Assembly: GCF_030717845.1 (NCBI RefSeq)
Contig: NZ_JAUZVZ010000004.1
Span: forward strand, 1-64,000
From: Alkalimonas collagenimarina
Lineage (GTDB): Bacteria > Pseudomonadota > Gammaproteobacteria > Enterobacterales > Alteromonadaceae
Reading direction: 5' to 3'
Length of the DNA stretch: 64,000 bases
Each line of letters opens with the position of its first letter. Positions within the stretch are counted from its first letter, which is position 1. Positions 33,634 to 41,223 of this stretch are shown here, one piece after another. A program made the position numbers and the translations under genes. Under the pieces are notes generated by a model. The model did no database searches, was not told the origin of the DNA, and was given only the letters and a program-made list of their open reading frames with translations.

Positions 33634-35189
33634 GAATCAAGTTCTCCACGCCCTTCAGCCTTGCTGTCAGGCTGATTGGGTATTGATAGATTGGTGGCTG
33701 AATGAGGGGGGCCAGAGGGTGATGCCACCAAGTGCTTAACTGAGTGCATAAGTTGTTGACGCTCAGTTTTAATTCGCCTTAATGCCGTAAGGGTAGATAC
33801 GGCCTCTGCTTTGGTGATCAGGCTGACCAGTACCCCCATAGCAATGGCGACGGATAAAGCCGGTATGCTCGGGTTACCCCAATACACCAACCAAGCTGGG
33901 GTGAGCAAAATAACCAGCGAAGTTAACATCGCACTGAGCAATGCAGCCAGCGCGCCACAGGCATTGAAACGCGGCCAAAACCGGCCTAATAACGCCGTAG
34001 CACAAAGTCCGGACATCACAGTAGCGATTAAGCTGGTGATGTAATGAATTAAATCATCAGATAACAACGCCATACTCAAAGCCAGAGCGGCTATGGCCAC
34101 TAAGGCACAGCGTGCCAACAAAATAATTCTGTTCTGGCTTAAGCCAGTAGGATGCAGCTGTTGAACCAGATCACGTATAAAAATCGTGACCGCAGCCATT
34201 GCATCAGAACTGGCCGATGTCAGCGTTGCCGATACGCCTGCTATCAAGACCACCAACGCTAGCAATGCCGGCAGCGCCGTCACCGCCATGGTCGCAAAAG
34301 CAAACTGGTGATTGGCAAGTTCAGGCTCTGAAATTCGAGCAGCAATACCAATAATGGCGGGTAAGGCGGCAAATGCCAGATACAGCAAACCAGCGATAAC
34401 AAATGACCGCCGTACCGTGGACACGCTTTTTCCTGAGTAGATGCGCTGGCGGAATGAAGGCGTAGCCATCACACCAATCGCAATGACCGCGGCCAATGAA
34501 AGCGCAGGGATTACACCAATGTGAGTTAATGCTTGCCAGCCCTGGTGTTCCGCTGGTACTTGCTCCATCAGCATCACGGCACCTCCAGATTGCTGCATAA
34601 TGACCATTGCCATCATCACAAAACCAGCAAAAAGCACGATTGCCATCAAAGAATCCGTCCAGACCACTGCGGTGTAGCCACCAATGACGATATAGGTAGT
34701 AAATGCCACAGCAATCATGATTTTAGCTGAGTCTAAATCCATACCGGTTGCCCAACTGAGATACAAAGCCCCGCCAATAAGATGCGCGCCTAACCAACCT
34801 AGTGATGCTATAAAGATAAGCACTGCGCTGGTAAAGCGAATGATTGAATTCGCGCCAACATAAAATGACAGCTCTTCGCTCATGGTCATAAAGCCATATC
34901 GTCGTACTGGGGCAAATAGCCAAGCCGTCAATAAGATCCCCGCTGCGCCACCGACACCATACAACATACCAGCCCAGCTGTTGGTGTAAGCGTATCCGAC
35001 GGCCCCCATGCTGGTGCCGGTTCCAATCATGGTGGCTACCGTGGTACCCAAGGTTAAAGGCGCAGAAACAGAGCGACCAGCCAACAAAAAATCATCGCCG
35101 CTTTTCTGGCGCTTTGCCAGCCAGCTGCTTAAGACAATAAGCGCCAACAAATAAACACCAAATGCGCTGAAAAACAGAGTTGTCGTCAT
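33630..35189 (-). CDS. Sodium:solute symporter (SSS family)
   Basis: A 519-residue inner-membrane protein with about 13 membrane segments. SSS signatures include the N-terminal FLLAGRSVSAPLTLGTTVATMIGTGT and G-Y-T-A-V-V-W-T-D-S-L-M-A, with A-T-L-T-S-A-S-S-D-A-M in a later helix (Na2-site region). The frame extends 21 residues upstream to a TTG at 35252. The ATG at 35189 is preceded by GGGGGAGGG and starts the first helix (TTTLFFSAFGVYLLALIVL), so it is preferred. The 49-base gap to ridA then contains a palindromic operator candidate. The substrate is unknown; context suggests small peptides, amino acids or amino sugars. The C-terminus is a polar tail of about 50 residues. Confidence 0.88.
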   Translation of the reverse strand: MTTTLFFSAFGVYLLALIVLSSWLAKRQKSGDDFLLAGRSVSAPLTLGTTVATMIGTGTSMGAVGYAYTNSWAGMLYGVGGAAGILLTAWLFAPVRRYGFMTMSEELSFYVGANSIIRFTSAVLIFIASLGWLGAHLIGGALYLSWATGMDLDSAKIMIAVAFTTYIVIGGYTAVVWTDSLMAIVLFAGFVMMAMVIMQQSGGAVMLMEQVPAEHQGWQALTHIGVIPALSLAAVIAIGVMATPSFRQRIYSGKSVSTVRRSFVIAGLLYLAFAALPAIIGIAARISEPELANHQFAFATMAVTALPALLALVVLIAGVSATLTSASSDAMAAVTIFIRDLVQQLHPTGLSQNRIILLARCALVAIAALALSMALLSDDLIHYITSLIATVMSGLCATALLGRFWPRFNACGALAALLSAMLTSLVILLTPAWLVYWGNPSIPALSVAIAMGVLVSLITKAEAVSTLTALRRIKTERQQLMHSVKHLVASPSGPPHSATNLSIPNQPDSKAEGRGELDS

Positions 35190-35225
35190 ACCCTCCCCCT
35201 GAGTCCAGGCCACCACAGCACTGAA

Positions 35226-35243
35226 AATGACATCGCTGTCATT
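35226..35243. promoter_or_regulatory. Second copy of the LacI/NagR-like palindrome, upstream of the symporter gene
   Basis: AATGACATCGCTGTCATT, identical to 28545-28562 (20 identical bases including two upstream As). It lies at the 3' end of ridA, about 37 bases before the preferred symporter ATG, and could control an internal promoter for symporter-M81. Confidence 0.55.
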
Positions 35244-35643
35244 TGTGTTCAATCCGATCAGCGCTGTAGCACGTTAAATCAACCTCAACTTTGCAATCCA
35301 CCACTAAATCAGCAACAGCGCAAATTCGAGCTGGCGGAGCTGAAGCAAAAAACTCGGCGAAGACTCGGTTAAACGAGGCAAAATAACGAGCATCGGTCAG
35401 ATACACTTTTACATGCACAATATCTTCTAGAGCAAAATGCGCTTCCTGCATGATATCAATGCAGTTCTGCAAAGCCAGCCTTGACTGCTCAACAATTCCG
35501 CCTTCCACGATTTCACCATCGCGCATCGGGGTTTGGCCCGAGACATACAGCCAACCACCTGCCGCAACGGCCTTCGAAAATGGCAACTGCTGACCACCGG
35601 TTCCGGTGTTACTACTCACCCCATATCGCTGAATACTCATCAT
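35239..35643 (-). CDS. RidA family enamine/imine deaminase
   Basis: A 134-residue YjgF/YER057c/UK114-fold protein. The conserved tail is P-P-A-R-I-C-A-V-A-D-L with the substrate-binding Arg, followed by VEVDLTCYSA; G-x-x-V-S-G-Q-T-P occurs near residue 37. RidA proteins hydrolyse reactive 2-aminoacrylate-type enamines released by PLP enzymes. This fits well with the neighbouring D-serine-deaminase-like gene. It may begin at either of two adjacent ATGs (35643 or 35640). It follows the rpiR stop by 10 bases in the same operon. The family has many paralogues, so the archetypal ridA name is not used. Confidence 0.9.
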   Translation of the reverse strand: MMSIQRYGVSSNTGTGGQQLPFSKAVAAGGWLYVSGQTPMRDGEIVEGGIVEQSRLALQNCIDIMQEAHFALEDIVHVKVYLTDARYFASFNRVFAEFFASAPPARICAVADLVVDCKVEVDLTCYSADRIEHK

Positions 35644-35653
35644 TATTCTCCGC

Positions 35654-36517
35654 TTAATCCCCTAACGGTTGACGCTCATCACCACCTCGGTGGCTATCGA
35701 GCGATAATTTAACGCGCCGTAATTTATCTCGAGAGCGTCGCTTATTCATTTTTGCTACTTCGGTGGCTAACACATCAATAATTGCCAGCATGGCATAACG
35801 TGAGGCTGATGGTTTAAAGATATAGTCCGTTTCAGGAGCTAATACCGGTAGTAGTAAGTCAGCATGCTCTGCCAGTGGCGAATCAGGCTTGGTAATGGCA
35901 ATCACTCTGGCATCGTATTGCCTGGCAATCGCTGCTGCATCAATGATTTCAGGCGTATGTCCAGTCAGTGAAATCACCACCACCACATCATTAGGCTCCA
36001 CAGAAGCGGCAACCATCCGGCACAATAAACCGTCTTGATAGCTGCTAATGGGCAAGCCAAACCGGAAAAGACGGTTTTGCAGCTCCAGAGAACCGATGGA
36101 AGACCCTCCCCCCATGCCAAGACAAAGCGTCATTCTTGATTGAGTTAACCAACTAACCGCCAGGTTAACATCGGCTTCTTTTAACAGTTTTCGGCTACTA
36201 TCTAAGGTGTTTTTTATCGCTTCATAGACGCCATGAATACCATCAAGATCGGGCGTTTCTTCGATAAACCGTTGCCCAACCGCCAGAGACTGTGCGAGCT
36301 TCACCTTAAGTTGGCGAACATCCCTGCAATCGACACTGCGTGCAAAGCGTGTCACCGTCGCCTGACTCACACCAGCATTCTTTGCTAATTGCGCAATATT
36401 CGATTCTGTCGCCATTTTTACGTTATTTAAGATCAGCTGTGCGACACGCTGCTCCGACTCACTCATCTCAACAAACCGCTCTGAAATGCGTGATAAAATA
36501 TCAATCTCAAAAGTCAT
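35654..36517 (-). CDS. RpiR/MurR family transcriptional regulator
   Basis: A 287-residue regulator. The N-terminal HTH_6 domain (residues 1-77; ESNIAQLAKNAGVSQATVTRFARSV is the recognition region) is followed by a SIS sugar-phosphate-binding domain (about 125-260; LCLGMGGGSSIGSLELQNRL, ISLTGHTPEIIDAAAIARQYDARVIAIT). RpiR proteins usually sense sugar phosphates; MurR senses N-acetylmuramic acid 6-phosphate. It is the first gene of rpiR-ridA-symporter-M81 and diverges from the PLP enzyme gene, so it is the likely controller of the locus. The ribosome site AAAGAG lies 8 bases before the ATG. Confidence 0.92.
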   Translation of the reverse strand: MTFEIDILSRISERFVEMSESEQRVAQLILNNVKMATESNIAQLAKNAGVSQATVTRFARSVDCRDVRQLKVKLAQSLAVGQRFIEETPDLDGIHGVYEAIKNTLDSSRKLLKEADVNLAVSWLTQSRMTLCLGMGGGSSIGSLELQNRLFRFGLPISSYQDGLLCRMVAASVEPNDVVVVISLTGHTPEIIDAAAIARQYDARVIAITKPDSPLAEHADLLLPVLAPETDYIFKPSASRYAMLAIIDVLATEVAKMNKRRSRDKLRRVKLSLDSHRGGDERQPLGD

Positions 36518-36539
36518 AAATGAAGCTCTTTATAGAAGC

Positions 36540-36568
36540 AATATATAAAAACCAATAATTACTGGAAA
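36540..36568 (-). promoter_or_regulatory. Promoter of the rpiR operon
   Basis: On the minus strand, TTTCCA (36563-36568) and TATATT (36540-36545) are separated by 17 bases, matching consensus at 4/6 and 5/6. Predicted start is near 36533, 16 bases before the rpiR ATG. Element B lies directly upstream. Confidence 0.55.
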
Positions 36569-36578
36569 CTATGGATGA

Positions 36579-36611
36579 TACTTTGTACCATGATGAGATA
36601 AAAGTAAACAG
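36579..36611. promoter_or_regulatory. Shared regulatory element, copy B
   Basis: TACTTTGTACCA (36579-36590), 11 variable bases, AAGTAAACAG (36602-36611). It matches copy A at 27 of 33 positions, with both outer blocks identical. It lies between the divergent rpiR operon and the PLP enzyme gene. TTGTAC and TAAACA inside it, 16 bases apart, could alternatively act as a plus-strand promoter in both copies. Confidence 0.6.
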
Positions 36612-36689
36612 CAAATTCAGATTTTGCTATCCACCAGTCGAGTAGAGTGCTGGTGTAGCCATGCTGATGTAACCAAGGCTTTCTTAATT

Positions 36690-37892
36690 ATGATGAAACA
36701 TAAAGCAGCCCATACCCTCCGCTCGCCACTCAATACAAATATTTTTGAGGACGTGGTCGCTTTGCCGGCAGCTATTCTTAAACGATCTGCTGTAGATAAT
36801 AATATCGAGTGGATGCAGCGATTTGCTGACCAATCATCGGTTTGTTTAGCCCCGCATGGGAAAACGACTATGGCCCCTGCTCTATTCAAACGCCAGCTTA
36901 AAGCAGGCGCTTGGGGTATCACAGTGGCAACTGCTTATCAGGCACAAATTGCAGCCCAGGCAGGGGCACGGCGTATCATTATCGCGAATCAATTACTGGG
37001 GCAAGCCAATATGGCTTTGGTCGCTGAGTTATTGGCCCAAGGATTGGATATTTATTGCTGCGTTGATAGTGTGACTAATGCCGAAACACTGGCGACCTTC
37101 TTTTTACAGCAACAGCTTGAATTAGCGTGCCTGGTAGAAATTGGCATTAGTGATGGCCGCTGTGGTGTGCGGGATCAAAAGCAAGCCAGACAGTTGGCCG
37201 AATCCATCCATGCACTAGAAGGTATACAACTGGCTGGGGTTGAGTTTTACGAGGGAGTGGCTAAAGATAAAGCATCGGTTGAGTCTTGGGTTCAACAAGC
37301 CGGGGGCTTTTGTCTTCAACTGCATGCTGATGGCTTATTGCAACACCATACGGCTCTGCTGACTGGTGCCGGCTCCGTCTGGTACGATGTAGTCGCTGAA
37401 AGCTTTGCACGATTAGCACTGCCAGACTTCATAACACCTGTGATTCGTCCAGGCTGCTACATCACACACGATCATCAATTATATCATCAAGCGCAGCAGC
37501 AGATTAAACAACGAAGTGCCCTCGCAATACAGCTTAACGGGGATTTAATCCCTGCACTGGAGCTGGTTGCTTTTATACAATCCATCCCAGAGAAAGGCAA
37601 AGCCGTTCTGGGGCTTGGCAAACGCGATGTCGCTTTCGATGCAGGACTGCCGCAAGTGATAGCCTTGTACCGTCATGGAAAAAAGCGAAACGTCGACTTA
37701 CAGCACTGTGAAACCACCAAGGTCATGGATCAGCATGCATTTTGGCACTATAGCTCCGCGGTACAACCACAAGTGGGTGACATGGTTGTGCTAGGAAGCT
37801 CTCATCCCTGCTTGACCTTCGATAAATGGCGATGTATATGGTTGGTGGATGATGACTACCATCTACTCGAAACTATAGAGACATTTTTTTAG
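36690..37892 (+). CDS. D-serine deaminase / D-threonine aldolase-like PLP enzyme
   Basis: A 400-residue fold-type III (alanine racemase-like) PLP enzyme. The PLP lysine lies in L-A-P-H-G-K-T-T-M-A-P near residue 52. The C-terminal metal-binding site is G-S-S-H-P-C-L-T-F, the His-Cys pair typical of the DSD1/D-threonine aldolase group. Such enzymes act on D-beta-hydroxy amino acids (D-serine deamination, D-threonine or 3-hydroxyaspartate cleavage). The frame begins at a TTG at 36624, but ATGs at 36690 and 36693 fit the family N-terminus and follow an AAGG site. It diverges from rpiR and is paired functionally with RidA, which would clear enamine intermediates. The exact substrate is uncertain. 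Confidence 0.88.
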   Translation: MMKHKAAHTLRSPLNTNIFEDVVALPAAILKRSAVDNNIEWMQRFADQSSVCLAPHGKTTMAPALFKRQLKAGAWGITVATAYQAQIAAQAGARRIIIANQLLGQANMALVAELLAQGLDIYCCVDSVTNAETLATFFLQQQLELACLVEIGISDGRCGVRDQKQARQLAESIHALEGIQLAGVEFYEGVAKDKASVESWVQQAGGFCLQLHADGLLQHHTALLTGAGSVWYDVVAESFARLALPDFITPVIRPGCYITHDHQLYHQAQQQIKQRSALAIQLNGDLIPALELVAFIQSIPEKGKAVLGLGKRDVAFDAGLPQVIALYRHGKKRNVDLQHCETTKVMDQHAFWHYSSAVQPQVGDMVVLGSSHPCLTFDKWRCIWLVDDDYHLLETIETFF

Positions 37893-37900
37893 TCTCAGTA

Positions 37901-39406
37901 TTAAAGTACTGGAGCCATTAGGTAAGCAGCTCGGGAAAGAGCCCGGAAAAATAGCGATTTACTTTCAATTTCTTCGATGGTCATGATACGAGAGCCATCG
38001 AAGTCGTCTTGAAAGATCTGTTCCAGTTGCTGATTTGGCTCTTCACCGCCTATCAGGGCCGTGATCTCAAAATTTAACCGGAATGAACGATTGTCCAGAT
38101 TCACCGTGCCGACACTGCTTAGATGATGATCAATCAGAAAACTCTTAGCATGCAGTACCCCATCCTGATAACGGTGTATTTCAATGCCAAGCTCAATGAG
38201 TGGAGCGACAAATGCATAGGCGGCGAGATAGACCAAATAGTTATCGGTGCGCTCAGGGATCAGGATCCGCACATCTACGCCGCGTAGTGCAGCAAGCTTA
38301 AGAGCAGACAGTACGCCTTCATCAGGCACAAAGTATGGGCTGGAAATCCAAAAACGCTCGGCTGCGCTGTTGATCACATGCTGCATCATCAAACTGGCAG
38401 TTTCATGGCGATCAGCGGGCCCGGAAGGGAGAATCAAAATAGGCAAGTCTCCCTTTTCAGATACCACCGGCTCCCAGTTTAATTCAGGGATCACCTCACT
38501 GGCCCAATGCCAATCCTCAACAAAGGACAACTGCACACTCATGACCGCAGGACCACTGATTTTTAAATGGGTATCGCGCCAATTTCCATAGCGTAGACTT
38601 TGCCCTAAATACTCATCACCGATATTGGCACCACCAAGCCAAGCATGCTTACCATCTGTGATCACCAGTTTACGATGGTTTCGGAAATTCAACTGGAAAC
38701 GATTACCCGGCCCCTTGGTGGAGTGGAAAGGCCGAACCTTAACCCCTGCCTGTTCCAGTTGACGCAGATAATGACGCCCCAACCGATAACTACCAATCTC
38801 ATCGTACAACAGATAGACCGGCACCCCTTGTTGCGCTTTATCAATCAGCGCTTGCTGAAACTGCTGGCCAATTTCATCATTACGAATAATGTAATACTGC
38901 GCTAAAACATAATCTTCAGCCTCGCGGATGCCCGCAAATATACTGTCAAACTTTTGTTGGCCATCCACCAGATACTCAATGTGATTGCCCGTCAAAAATG
39001 GCATTTTTGCCAAAGACTCGACCGCCTGCATATTGCCGCGAATGCGACTATTATGAAGTTGAAAACGATCAACGGTAGACATTTTGAGCTGATGTTTTAG
39101 CCAAAGATCAGAATCAGTTTCTCGACGGGAAATGATATAACCTTGGAATTTTGGTCGGCCAAAAATCCAGTACACGGGTACAGAAACATAGGGAAAGGTA
39201 TTGAGTGAAATGATCCAGGCAATACTGCCTTGAGAGGTACGCGATGACATCAACGCATCTAAAGAAGATAAAGCACCAAGAATATGAAACATCAGTAAAA
39301 TAGCAACTGCAAAACGTCGTCGTTTACTCAGCACAGGAACACCTGGAATAGCAGGTAAAGGCTTACCCGCTAATTGACGGATCAGAGCTGAGATTTTTTT
39401 AAACAT
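37901..39406 (-). CDS. cls: Cardiolipin synthase, ClsA type
   Basis: A 501-residue inner-membrane phospholipase D-superfamily enzyme that makes cardiolipin from two phosphatidylglycerols. Two N-terminal membrane segments (about residues 30-48 and 58-80) precede two HKD motifs: N-H-R-K-L-V-I-T-D-G-K-H-A-W-L-G-G-A-N and L-H-A-K-S-F-L-I-D-H-H-L-S-S-V-G-T-V-N. Length fits ClsA (486 in E. coli). It converges with the PLP enzyme gene, whose stop is 8 bases away, and appears monocistronic. Confidence 0.93.
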   Translation of the reverse strand: MFKKISALIRQLAGKPLPAIPGVPVLSKRRRFAVAILLMFHILGALSSLDALMSSRTSQGSIAWIISLNTFPYVSVPVYWIFGRPKFQGYIISRRETDSDLWLKHQLKMSTVDRFQLHNSRIRGNMQAVESLAKMPFLTGNHIEYLVDGQQKFDSIFAGIREAEDYVLAQYYIIRNDEIGQQFQQALIDKAQQGVPVYLLYDEIGSYRLGRHYLRQLEQAGVKVRPFHSTKGPGNRFQLNFRNHRKLVITDGKHAWLGGANIGDEYLGQSLRYGNWRDTHLKISGPAVMSVQLSFVEDWHWASEVIPELNWEPVVSEKGDLPILILPSGPADRHETASLMMQHVINSAAERFWISSPYFVPDEGVLSALKLAALRGVDVRILIPERTDNYLVYLAAYAFVAPLIELGIEIHRYQDGVLHAKSFLIDHHLSSVGTVNLDNRSFRLNFEITALIGGEEPNQQLEQIFQDDFDGSRIMTIEEIESKSLFFRALSRAAYLMAPVL

Positions 39407-39494
39407 AGTAACGAATGCTGTATCCTACCTATTTGGCAACAAAGCGATACTATAGCAGTTAAACATTTGGGACAACAAAATAAGCAGAAAGAGC

Positions 39495-40010
39495 TCAGGC
39501 TGACTTACGCAGCAATGGTTGTATAGGACGTAAACGTGAATTGAGTATGCGCAAGACGGTTCCAGCAGCAATGACTTTACCGGTTAAACTACTTACCTCC
39601 TCCAGCAACAGGCACTCTGCACAATCAGCATCGGTTTGCAGAATTAAAACCTTCACCAACTGCTGACCAACCAGTTCCGCTATTTGCAAGGGTTGCACAC
39701 TTTTACTGTTAGCAATGTCGGCAAAATACCAGCTTTTGTGTCCTTGTGGACGCATAAAATTTAATGCCGCTAATCCTGTCAGGGTAAAGTACAACTGCTG
39801 TTCATTAGTTAGTCCAGTCTCCGCTAAAGCTTCAAGCATCAGCCAATAGTGCTCAGCATCTTGCATGGTAAAAGCCTGAGCAGATTGCGGCAGCTGCAGC
39901 AAGTGAGAAGAAAATGGAACAGGGAATGCTAACTCAGTATTGATATCCAGCACCAATTGATTCCGCTCAGTGCAATGGTACCAGCTCCAGCGTTCAGTGG
40001 GTGACAACAT
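39495..40010 (-). CDS. zapC: Cell division protein ZapC
   Basis: A 171-residue soluble protein that, in E. coli, binds FtsZ and bundles its protofilaments at the Z-ring. Recognised by W-S-W-Y near the N-terminus, the LNFMRPQGHKSWYF segment (E. coli YLKPQMPKSWHF), the C-L-L-L region and the C-terminal I-L-N-S-R-L-R-P (E. coli IMNDRLKP). Slightly shorter than E. coli (180). It follows pyrD as in E. coli, but a strong terminator separates the two. A TATACT (minus strand, 40053-40058) could be its own -10 box. Confidence 0.88.
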   Translation of the reverse strand: MLSPTERWSWYHCTERNQLVLDINTELAFPVPFSSHLLQLPQSAQAFTMQDAEHYWLMLEALAETGLTNEQQLYFTLTGLAALNFMRPQGHKSWYFADIANSKSVQPLQIAELVGQQLVKVLILQTDADCAECLLLEEVSSLTGKVIAAGTVLRILNSRLRPIQPLLRKSA

Positions 40011-40097
40011 AGGATATCCCTAAGTAATTAGAATGATTGATCATTTGGTACAAGTATAACAAGTTATGATCAAAGTGAAATTCGAATTTCATCTAAC

Positions 40098-40122
40098 AAA
40101 AAAGGATCCTGTCAGGATCCTT
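40098..40122 (-). terminator. Intrinsic terminator of pyrD
   Basis: On the minus strand AAGGATCC, loop TGACA, GGATCC, followed by TTTTTT (stem arms 40102-40109 and 40115-40122; T-run at 40098-40103). Canonical structure 21 bases after the pyrD stop. Confidence 0.88.
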
Positions 40123-40142
40123 ATAAGCAACTATGGATCCGA

Positions 40143-41153
40143 TTAGATCGCTTGAATGATCTCTTTAAGTAAGCCCGGCCCTCGGTAGATAAAGCCCGTG
40201 TAGCATTGGACTAAATTTGCACCGGCATCTATTTTTGCTTTTGCCGAAGCCCCATCTACAATGCCGCCCACGCCGATCAAAGGAAAGTCTGCACCCAGAG
40301 CCTGACGAAGCTGCTGTAATACTTCAGTACTTTTTTGCTGGACAGGTAAGCCACTCAGTCCACCCGACTCTTCTGCATATTTTTGCCCTTGAACCAAGCT
40401 GCGATCTAAAGTGGTATTGGTAGCAATAGCCCCATCCATTTTGTTCCGTAGCAACGCCTGAGCGACCTGCTGAACTTCAGAACCGTCCATATCCGGTGCA
40501 ATTTTAACAAAAATAGGTACATACTTATCAAATTGAGCCTGCAAATCCAGCTGCTCATGGCGTACCGTCTGCAATAAATCATCGAGCGCATCACCATACT
40601 GCAACTCACGTAGTCCGGGCGTATTCGGTGAAGATATATTGACAGTAATATAGCCTGCATGCGCATATACTTTTCGCATGCAATGCACATAATCGTCTTT
40701 GCCTTGTTCGTTTGGCGTGTCTTTATTCTTACCAATATTGATACCCAGCACCCCTTGATAACTGGATTTTTTAACATTATCTACCAAATAATCCACGCCT
40801 TTATTGTTAAAGCCCATGCGATTTATGATGGCCTGAGACTGCGGTAAACGAAAGATCCGTGGTTTATCATTACCTGCTTGAGGCCTTGGGGTCACAGTGC
40901 CTACTTCAATAAAGCCAAATCCCATCTGACCAAACGCATCGATGCAATCCGCATTTTTATCCAAGCCGGCTGCCAGACCAATCGGGTTATCAAACTGAAT
41001 GCCGGCTACCGTCACGGGCTTGGCTTCTAATTGCTGACGCCAGGCTATGGCAAACGGAGTATGCGCTAATCGTTTCAATGAACCTAAGGCAAGGTTGTGT
41101 GAGCGCTCAGCATCACAGGCAAACATCAGGGAACGGGCAAGTGGATAAAACAT
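40143..41153 (-). CDS. pyrD: Dihydroorotate dehydrogenase (quinone), class 2
   Basis: A 336-residue membrane-associated flavoprotein that oxidises dihydroorotate to orotate with quinone in pyrimidine synthesis. The N-terminal amphipathic helices ([11 protein letters not shown]...ERSHN) mark class 2. FMN and substrate motifs include GLAAGLDKN, the [18 protein letters not shown] segment, [18 protein letters not shown] (catalytic Ser region), NTTLDRS and GVGGI. The frame extends to a TTG at 41168, but the ATG at 41153 gives exactly the E. coli length, with GGAG about 9 bases upstream. Confidence 0.97.
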   Translation of the reverse strand: MFYPLARSLMFACDAERSHNLALGSLKRLAHTPFAIAWRQQLEAKPVTVAGIQFDNPIGLAAGLDKNADCIDAFGQMGFGFIEVGTVTPRPQAGNDKPRIFRLPQSQAIINRMGFNNKGVDYLVDNVKKSSYQGVLGINIGKNKDTPNEQGKDDYVHCMRKVYAHAGYITVNISSPNTPGLRELQYGDALDDLLQTVRHEQLDLQAQFDKYVPIFVKIAPDMDGSEVQQVAQALLRNKMDGAIATNTTLDRSLVQGQKYAEESGGLSGLPVQQKSTEVLQQLRQALGADFPLIGVGGIVDGASAKAKIDAGANLVQCYTGFIYRGPGLLKEIIQAI

Positions 41154-41176
41154 CTGCAAAGACTCCAATCAGCTAC

Positions 41177-41202
41177 AAAAACCCCGGCTCAAGGCCGGGG
41201 TT
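41177..41202 (-). terminator. Intrinsic terminator of the NAD-glutamate dehydrogenase gene
   Basis: AACCCCGGC (41180-41188), loop, GCCGGGGTT (41194-41202). On the minus strand the stem runs into TTTTT (41177-41181). It lies about 20 bases past the gdhB stop and just upstream of pyrD. Confidence 0.88.
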
Positions 41203-41223
41203 GTATTTTAACTGCTCTTGCAG

